Source: Platynereis dumerilii
Lineage: Eukaryota; Annelida; Polychaeta; Phyllodocida; Nereididae
Reading direction: 5' to 3'
NCBI GenBank assembly: GCA_026936325.1
Contig: JAPTHN010000008.1
Location: 49,517,706-49,581,705, forward strand
DNA: 64,000 nucleotides
Shown here: positions 38,401-47,400 of the stretch, in pieces
Numbering within the stretch: position 1 is the stretch's first letter
Layout: each line of letters starts with the position of its first letter
Translations under genes and position numbers: made by a program
Notes under the pieces: model-generated
The model's input: the letters and a program-made list of their open reading frames with translations, nothing else
The model's database searches: none
Told to the model about the DNA's origin: nothing

Positions 38401-41400
38401 GTACATTGCCGGGGCAACCCAGAGCATCCTAATTTACACTCAATGTCACTTATCTATGTTGTTCTATCTGTGTGTCTGTCTGTCTCCTGTATGTCATGTC
38501 TATCCGTGTGTGAATGTCTGTGTGTGACTGTCTACTGTGTGTCTTAAATTTGCCTAATTTAATAAAGGCACTGCGGCCATGTTTACTTAACTCTCTTGTT
38601 TGTGGTTACTCAAAGCAAATTTTAAAAGCTCTGAACACAAGAATGTCTCAAAAAAGTAGAAAATCGGCCTTTTGGCGTCACAATTTAGTTTGTGCATGTT
38701 GAAATGTATCTCGTCACATATTGGCAACTATTGGACTCTCAAAAATAATTTTTACCTACTTTGAATCTGCAAGTTTAGTGCTTGATGATAGATTTGGTTT
38801 TATATTTTATTCGCAAACTTCATAGCAGACTTCTAACCCCTACAAACAACAATGTCGCGAAAAACCCCCCAAAATCGTATTTTCGGGGGACTTAATGCTT
38901 AATCTAAAAAAAACTAATTGAGTTAGGAGCATGAAATGTTCCTTTCAAGTAGTCCTGTAATATAGGTATCTTTTGGCATCAAAACCATCTTGCTAACTCT
39001 AACCATTCGAGAGCAATGATTTTTCCCAAAAGTAAAAAAAAGAAGCTAAATCAAGTTCACTTACTGAATGCACGGAAAATTTTATAGAAACAACAATTTT
39101 GATTAGTCTAGTGGTAGGATAATATTATTTCCTCAATGTTGCTTTTTAAATTTTGCAAGTGGGATGAATATTAAAGTCTACAGGTCTGTTTTTGTCTTGA
39201 AAATCATGCAGCTGCATGCTTTTCTGGACTACCCAGCTGGTAGATCAGCAGAGCAGGGCTCAGTATCCATCCAGTCTTTCCTTGTGCAATTGCAGCACGC
39301 TCTCACGGCCTCAATACTGGTCGCAGCACCTTCTAACTGGTACCAATGTACGACCATTCTTTCTATGTTAAAAGTGCGTCCGAAGCACTCGAGGTTGATG
39401 TCCGAAGTTTTGTTTACATGTTATATTTCCTGTCATTTCTCCATAAATCGGCCTCATAAAAATATTTCAAGAATCCAGTGTGTTTTCTAAAGATAAAAGG
39501 TAGATGCTAGTATTTTTTTCAGATTTTTCAAAGCCACAAATCACCCCAAAACCAGGCCCTAAAGATTCTGTTATTTCACCCAAGCAAAGATGGCGCTGGC
39601 CCAGACCTGTGTTTCCAGACCTACCCTGCTGGTAACATTGATAGTGCTGCCACCTGGTGGGATAGCTGTTTAGTGTGGTTCCTCATTGTATTCATCAGAG
39701 AAGCCCTCCGTGCTTGTTGTTATAATTAGCACAAAGTTGGGCTACATGACCATATCATTCCAAGCAGGCAATCACTAAACCAATAAATCTGTAAAATAGT
39801 CAGTCAGTCTATCCATCAATCATTCAATGAGTCAGTCAATCTATCTCTACGCATCCATAAAAACTGTGTGAAATTGATCTGATCATAGAGGTCATATAGA
39901 CCTGCGATCAGCGGATTACTTAACATTACTTAACATTACTATCCATCTCTCAATATAATACACAAAGACAATCTGCACATCTATCCTTCAATTTATGAAT
40001 GAACAAAATTTTCAAAATTCTTATCTAACAAATATGAAATTTGGAAATCTTACTATATTCACAAGAACATTTTAGGTCAATGCAATGCATTTAGGATTTT
40101 AAGTGCCAACTTAGTTGGTTACATGTGACCCACATTGCTAGTTAGCAAAATAGCACAAGGTAAAATGTTGTTTAAACAGTGAAACAATTATAGGGGCAAA
40201 ACAATGTCTGGACAGGGGTTACACAAGCACTGCTTTTCCCCTTATACATTTTTGCCTCTTTCAAGACATAAATACTTGCAATAATGTATTTAATATTGAC
40301 ACAGTATATATTCTCTTTAATAAAAAAATTAAGTTAAAATAGTAGTGAAATCTCATTACACACATGAACTTGATTTGAGAAATCCCTGGCCAATGGAAAA
40401 TGAGAAGATTTTAATATATTAGTCAGAGATATACACTCTATAATTATTGGCACACATTTAAATTGGTTTGTTTTGACTGCAGGAAACAAATACTTGACAT
40501 GTTTGTGAATTGCAATTCAGAATTTTAGATAGTATGATGTGCAAGCACTTTAAGAAGACTATAATAGCTACCTATCTGCCTGTCTGTTTGTCTGTACAGA
40601 TCTGTCAATCTGATATCAGATTGATCATTGACAATCAGTCAATGAATCAGTCAATCAATCAGCCAATGAATCAGTCGATGAATCAGTCAATCAATCCGTC
40701 AATCAATCCATAAATCAATCAGTCAGTCAATGAATCAGTCAATCAATCAGCCAATGAATCAGTCAATGAATCAGTCAATTAATCCGTCAATCAATCCATC
40801 AATCAATCAGTCAGTCAACCAATCAATCAATATTTCTATCTATCTAACTGCCTTCCTTCCTTTCTGCAATCCTTAATCTTCCTTCATTTCATTCTTTCTT
40901 TCTGTCTTCCTTGCTTTCTTCCTTCATTCACTCCTTCCTTCATTTCCCGCAAAGCCCATTTTCCTTTTAACAATTTGGTCAATCCTTTGGATAAAACTTA
41001 CGGTATCAACTTTTGCTCATAGAAACGCGCACATTTGGTTCAGTACTCCAATTTTTAGTTTAATATTCATCCTACATTAGGTCCACAGGTAATATTAATT
41101 CGCATTTCATAAAAATTTTTAGAAGTAGTGTTAGAAAATGGTCGCGGGTAAATGCGGTTTTTAGTTGCGGTGCGGTGCAGTTGCGGTGATACATCACTGC
41201 GGTGCAGTGTGGTGCGGTTCTGCTGGGCTGCGGTGCAGTGTGGTGCGGTTCCAACTTCCAAGTGTCTGCGGTGCAGTGCAGTTGCTACTAGGGACCAGTG
41301 CAAAACTGCAGTAATTTGTGCCAAATCAATGGTTTTTCACTGTCATTTGACCTGACATGACAAAATCAAGCGTTAATTTTCATGGAATTAATTGATGGAA

Positions 41401-44400
41401 AAGATGTGTCACTAGTTTATGTTTATTTTTTTGTCCACTCCGTTTCTTGCCATAGCTTGGCTAGCTATTGTTTTTAATAAGCAATTTCCACTGAATGTTG
41501 TAAGATGCACATGCGCCACACTACCACAGCTTTGCAGATTTCATTAAACAGGTATTAAACAAATTACGGCATAATTTTTATTGGAACATTTTTTGGCCCC
41601 ACTAAAATGTCCACTCCGTTCCCTCCAATTCCGAGCTTACTAGTGATAATTTTTCAAAGAAATTTTATGTATGTATTGCTGAGGGTGACAGGATTCTATA
41701 GAATGCAATCATAACTTTGTATCTCCCAAATAGAATGCACTATTAAGAGAAAACCAAACCGTTCCTGTCCACTCCGTTACCCGTTCCTGTCCACTCCGTT
41801 ACCACAGAAAATCAATATTTAATTTAAAAAACGATTGATCTGAGATGAAGAACTTCTGAAAATAAGACTTACATAATTCTTTTCTATTTTTAAATTGCTC
41901 AAAAAGCAGGTTTTTTGCATCAAAAGTCCACTCCGTTACCACATTTTCCAGGGCAATTTGTCCCGAAATTTGAGAATGGCCCTTATACATAATATTATTT
42001 CAGCTATTGGTGACCAGATTTTAGAAGACTGATATTCAAGTCTCCATGTATGGAAGAGTTTAATTGAATCAAAATCCTGTACTAGGTTTTGTGATGCAAT
42101 CTTTCAAAGAAAATGTTGGTCGAGACAGGCCACCTCAATGCTATTTTTGGATGGGATAAAAATATTCTGCAACCTATTTTTTGTGTTATAAGTTTTGCTA
42201 ATATCCTTGTCTATGACAAATGACAACAAGATTGGTCTTCCTGCCATCATGAATTATTGTTAAACACTGGAGACAAGAATTTCAGACCCATGCATGTGAC
42301 ATTACATTGCTGGGGCATCATGGTGGATTGTGAAGTTCAGCGTGATGCAGAATTGCTGTCTATAGTAGGGGAGAGCGGGGCACAGTGAGACGGCGGGCAC
42401 AGTGAGACAAAGCCCGTAGCATCTACCTGGTACTGTTTACAGATCAACCCATTTTTGTATAGTACAAAAATTAAGTAAGTGAGAGACTGTCCTATATCTT
42501 GAATGCTTACGCAGCATATCGAGAGTGGAATTTCAATATTTTTGTTTTTAGCTTGTAAAAGTAAATAATTTTGCTAAACGACTTTTTGTTATAATTCCCA
42601 AGAAAAATGGTATAATGCAAAGCGATTGCCAGGGATTCAAACCTTGGTTGTTTGTCTTAGTTTAGTGAGATGACAAACCACAATACAGGCATCCAATCCG
42701 CAGGATTCAAAAATTTTATAAACAGAGCTGCGTGGGGCACAGTGAGACAGTTTGAAGCGGGGCACAGTGAGACATCACGAAATACACTCGAAACAACCTG
42801 AATGTAATGCATGGCTCACAATTCACTATTAAAAACAAAATACCTGCTATAAACTACTGATTTTAGTGAGTATTATCCACAGGGAAGCGTCAAAGAAGAA
42901 TTTTGATTAGGATGTAACAGGTGCGGCAGGTTAAATAAGTCGTGCATGTGTCCCATGCGATAAAGTTTCAAAACATGCTCAAAAAAGGACCTAAAAAATC
43001 ACCTAGCCAGCTGCTTTTATTAGAGTACAGTAGTTTCTGATGCAACAATTGATAGAACAATTCCGCAGGTCCTGATGATTGGCGGTTATGACAGCGGATG
43101 CCCTGTCTCACTGTGCCCTGCCTGCTGTCTCACTGTGCCCCACCCACGGGGCACAGTGAGACACTTAACGAGCACGGACATAACTCAAAGTTTCTCCAAA
43201 CCTGTAAAAGGTAGGAACCTGAAACTATGTGACAATATACCCAACGTCATTATCTATAATGTGGACCTGATCTCATTTAACTCGTTGCTGCCAACATTTT
43301 GGAAGACTTCAAAATAAAAAAAGTGTCTCACTGTGCCCCGCTCTCCCCTATGTGATCACAGGTCTGTGGTTAGAAAAAAGCTACATGTTCTGCATTGGCT
43401 ACCACTGGCTAGACTGTGACAGCCATAAGGGATATCCTAATTTCATGTTCTTTGATTGGCTGTCAAGCCTCGAAGGCATTCCTTGGCGACTAAAAGTTGA
43501 TAGCACTGCACACATGTACAAATATCAGTTTTAAAGTAAAATGAATGAATAGAAGTAACAACAGGTATGCCTGAATGCTATAAAGTGAGCAGAATAAACA
43601 TTTACCTTTTGAAAATCAATGACATTCCGGGAGGTTTCGTGATAAGTAACTGGGTCGATCATTCTCAAGGCAGTTTTTCTTTTGTATGAATCTACTGCAT
43701 AGTCATAAAATTCCTGAAAAAAAATCAGACAACATTTCTGTTCAGAGGGTAGGTGGCAATGATAATATTATATATTATATCAAGCTCTAATTGTACAAAA
43801 TTGCTATCAAATAAAGCTCAAGCAAACCTCCATGGTAGGGATTCCTTCACTGTATATCATTTGCCTCATGTACCCTTGCCATTTCTGGGGGAAACAACAT
43901 CTTTTTTGGTCCGGTCCCTGTAATGGAGTTTGTGTATCTACAGGTAATTATTGTTACTGCATGATCGATTGATCGTCACATTGAAATAAGATGTTTATGT
44001 GATACATTGGTATTGAAAGTTATAAATCTGGCTCTGATCTTCTTCCAATTGATTCTCATGATATTTAAACAATCTCCATCAACATTATTGAGTATGCTGA
44101 AGATACAACGCCTAAGGCAAATTTCACAAAAAGCTGCAAAATGACTTACCACAAGTTACATTAGCACAAGTCTGATAAGGCCAGGCATAATTGATACGTA
44201 GCTTCTCAGATTTTCTTGGGGTCCTTGTTCTAAGGATAGTTGGCAGGAAAAACAAAAAGCTGAAATCTGAATCTTTTATCGTGTCAATCCATTGAATAAA
44301 ATCATGGGTAAACACTGTTTTCTGTTTGATTGGTAGATCAGAGAAACTAAAATTATGGCCTTGTGCTAATGTAACAACGTTAAATGATGGAGGACGGAAT

Positions 44401-47400
44401 TTTTTGCGCGGATCCTACTGCAATATGAATGAAATCACCAGCAGGGAACCATGCACCGCTGGCCTTCTCCTGGGAGACCTGGCTTTTAGTTCAGAAAAAA
44501 TTTGAGATCTAATCATGTGTTCGTTAACGTGATTTACATAGACAAATTTTGCTAATGTAACACTATGAAATGGACAGATGCGAAATTGCAGTTACATTAG
44601 CAATAAAAAACATAGGCTGCGCAGCAGCAAACCTTCAGCGAAAAAACAACATTTTAAAAGGACACCATTACACCATAAAAGTGATGTGAACCACAGTACA
44701 GGTAATATTTGCAATAGTGGCCCTATCTTGGTCTGAAATTATCTATATGGCCCGCCATATGGCCACCTGCATGCCAGGGTATGTGGAACGATGGAAAGAC
44801 CTTACTAGAGCAATATACACATAATATGGACCAGTTTCATGCATAAACAAAGAATAAGTTGTGAGGTATGGGTCAGAATGTTTCAAAAAGCATTAAGAGA
44901 TATGAAGCAGACCAACAAAGGGCACTGAAACATTATATAGGGAATGTATATAAACTTTCATCTATGGACATACAATGATGGGCATTGATGGCCAAGTTTT
45001 GGCTTGAAAACAAATATTTCAAGATGTATAGAGTATCAATGAATCACACCCACAAGAGACGCAAATTTATCATATAGGTGACATTTGTAAAAAATTTCAT
45101 CCATGTACCTGCAATTGTGACCAAGTTCTGACCCAAAATGAAAAAAAAAATTAATAAATTTTTCTCAATATTTCAAAAAGTATAGAATATCAATCAATAA
45201 GACCATGAAAAGACACAACTGGACCATATAGGCTACATGTGTAAAAAATTTAATCCATGTACATGTAACAGGGGCTGAGTCCTGGCCCGGAAATGAAAAA
45301 AAAAGAGTTTAATATTTTCGTCAATATTTCAAAAAGTACAAAATGTCCATCCATGAGACCATCAAAAGGCACAACTACACCATACAGGCTACAAGTGTAC
45401 CAAATTTAATCCGTGTGCATGCAATACGGGCTGAGTCCTAGCCCGGAAACGAAAAAAATAATTTTCTTATATTTTTCTCAATATTTCAAAAATTACGAAA
45501 GTTCTATCAATCAGACCATCAAAAGGCACAATTAGACCATACAGGCTACATGTGTACCAAATTTCATCCATGTACATTCAATAGGGGCTGAGTACTGGCC
45601 CGGAAACTATCTATCCTCCCGCCGCCCGACCGCCCGGACGCCCGCCCGGCGGACGGACAACTTTTGACCAAAGTGATAACAATACCTTCTTCGAACTTCG
45701 TTCGCTGAAGGTAAAAAGCTACCACACCCAGTCGTTTATGTTTTTGGTGAAATGTATTGGCAAATAAGACAAGTTTTTCAATAAAGTTTTTGAATTTCAT
45801 GTTTGAAATTGGCATAAGTAGCAAGAACACAGAAAAATCCCCATGTAAAAGTTGCTAATGTGACCTCAGTGTCCTGTGACGGAATCGAGTTGCATTAGCA
45901 GTCTTTTTTTATTTTTCATTTTTTTCAAGTTTTATGATGAATACAATTAAAATGGTTAAAAAATAATTTTCAAGATGTTTTTTATATATCACATATCAAC
46001 ACATTTTCCTAAATTGGTTTTAGCAGATTCCGCAGTGTGCCAAAGTAAGTACGTATGATCACCAGTAAGTTTGGTCGTCCAAAATTGTCCTCATCAGGGA
46101 TAAATAAAATTTCTTTTTACGAGGAAAAAGCTACATATTTGAGGATTATTTTATTGATATTTATTCATTAGCTCACAGATGTACTTAGTAATAGGTTTAC
46201 TTGCTTCAGGAAGCAACAGAGAGATAACAAAAGGGTTGGAAAGTTTAAGGTACCCTACGGGATTACTTTTCGTGAAATCTGCCTTAAGCCTTAAAAAATT
46301 AATACACTGAAAAAAAGGATTGTCTGAATCAGACAATGATTGTCTAATATGTGTCCGATCAAAGTGGTTGTCTAATTCAGACAATTGAATTGTTCAAAAT
46401 GTTGAAGAACTTGTTTATTTTATTCTATTGATTGTCCAAACCAGACAATTGATAGAATGGAATAAACAAATTATTCGACATTCTGAACAATTCAATTGTC
46501 TGGATTAGACAACAGCTTGACTGGACGCATATTAGACAATTATTGTCTGAGATTGAACAATCCTTTTCCTTTTTTTCAGTTTATAAATTGTGCCAGATAT
46601 GCATCTATAGTAAACTGCATGCAATGTCATTAAGCTTTGTGAGATGGATAAATGTATGTATGTGTATTTAAAACCGTAAAAAGTGAGACACAAATCCAAT
46701 GTACACAACCTACCTTAACGTCTTGAGTCATAGAATCACTGGCAACTGACAAGGCCCGGAAATGAAAAAAAAGAAGTTTTTAATATTTTCGTCAATATTT
46801 CAAAAAGTACAAAATGTCCATCCATGAGACCATCAAAAGGCACAACTACACCATACAGGCTACAAGTGTACCAAATTTAATCCGTGTGCATGCAATACGG
46901 GCTGAGTCCTAGCCCGGAAACGAAAAAAATAATTTTCTTATATTTTTCTCAATATTTCAAAAATTACGAAAGTTCTATCAATCAGACCATCAAAAGGCAC
47001 AATTAGACCATACAGGCTACATGTGTACCAAATTTCATCCATGTACATTCAATAGGGGCTGAGTACTGGCCCGGAAACTATCTATCCGCCCGCCGCCCGA
47101 CCGCCCGACCGCCCGACCGCCCGACGCCCGCCCGGCGGACGGACAACTTTTGACCAAAGTGATAACAATACCTTCTTCGAACTTCGTTCGCTGAAGGTAA
47201 AAAGCTACCACACCCAGTCGTTTATGTTTTTGGTGAAATGTATTGGCAAATAAGACAAGTTTTTCAATAAAGTTTTTGAATTTCATGTTTGAAATTGGCA
47301 TAAGTAGCAAGAACACAGAAAAATCCCCATGTAAAAGTTGCTAATGTGACCTCAGTGTCCTGTGACGGAATCGAGTTGCATTAGCAGTCTTTTTTTATTT

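Larger units (their letters stand above)
32800..38613 (+). mobile_element. tyrosine-recombinase retroelement (Ngaro/DIRS group) with split direct repeats
   Basis: Order A1 (32800-33011), gag, RT/RNase H, tyrosine recombinase, B1 (37582-37783), A2 (37784-37995), a unique 416-bp stretch, B2 (38412-38613). A1 and A2 are 212 bp each and B1 and B2 202 bp each, apparently identical within pairs. This A-B-A-B layout is diagnostic of YR retroelements, which lack integrase and insert by recombination without a target duplication. It splits one ~205-bp unit of the array. Looks nearly whole and recent; some frames overlap. Confidence 0.9.
29273..39020. mobile_element. large inverted array of ~205-bp units (foldback-like element), split by a YR retroelement
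   Basis: The left arm (29273-30060) and right arm (31960-32799 plus 38614-39020) are inverted copies. The outer edges match closely: TTAGAGTTAG..ATGGTTTT, CTATATTA..GGAC and CATGCTCCTA in the left arm recur inverted at 38900-39010. Both arms consist of tandem ~205-bp units with the blocks GATTCTAAAAATTT, TTTTTGAGAGTC(A/C)AATAGTTG and CATGCACAAA. The middle (30060-31960) holds a hairpin repeat and a polypyrimidine tract. No transposase is seen. Long inverted termini built of tandem repeats recall foldback and sea urchin TU elements. Confidence 0.72.

Noticed and set aside
39164-39490. 108-codon plus-strand frame
   Set aside because: No domain, no splice context, inside a repeat-rich intron; consistent with chance.
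40630-40835. Regularly spaced CAATCA/CAGTCA repeats that could suggest a CRISPR-like array
   Set aside because: Units are 4-16 bp, degenerate and lack unique spacers; a plain microsatellite in eukaryotic DNA.
44124-44315. Possible extra exon of the ependymin-related gene reading TCANVTC before GTAAGT
   Set aside because: The segment is part of the recurring GTTACATTAGC motif element, and its phase does not fit exons 1 and 2, which already join directly in phase 0 with the expected CxxPxxWxG.
45564-45830. Duplicated 88- and 93-codon minus-strand frames (also 47035-47316)
   Set aside because: Identical frames exist only because the DNA is tandemly duplicated; the sequence is the GC-rich cap of a repeat plus non-coding DNA.
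46151-46384. Duplicated 77-codon minus-strand frame (also 47636-47869)
   Set aside because: Runs through the hairpin MITE; no protein features.
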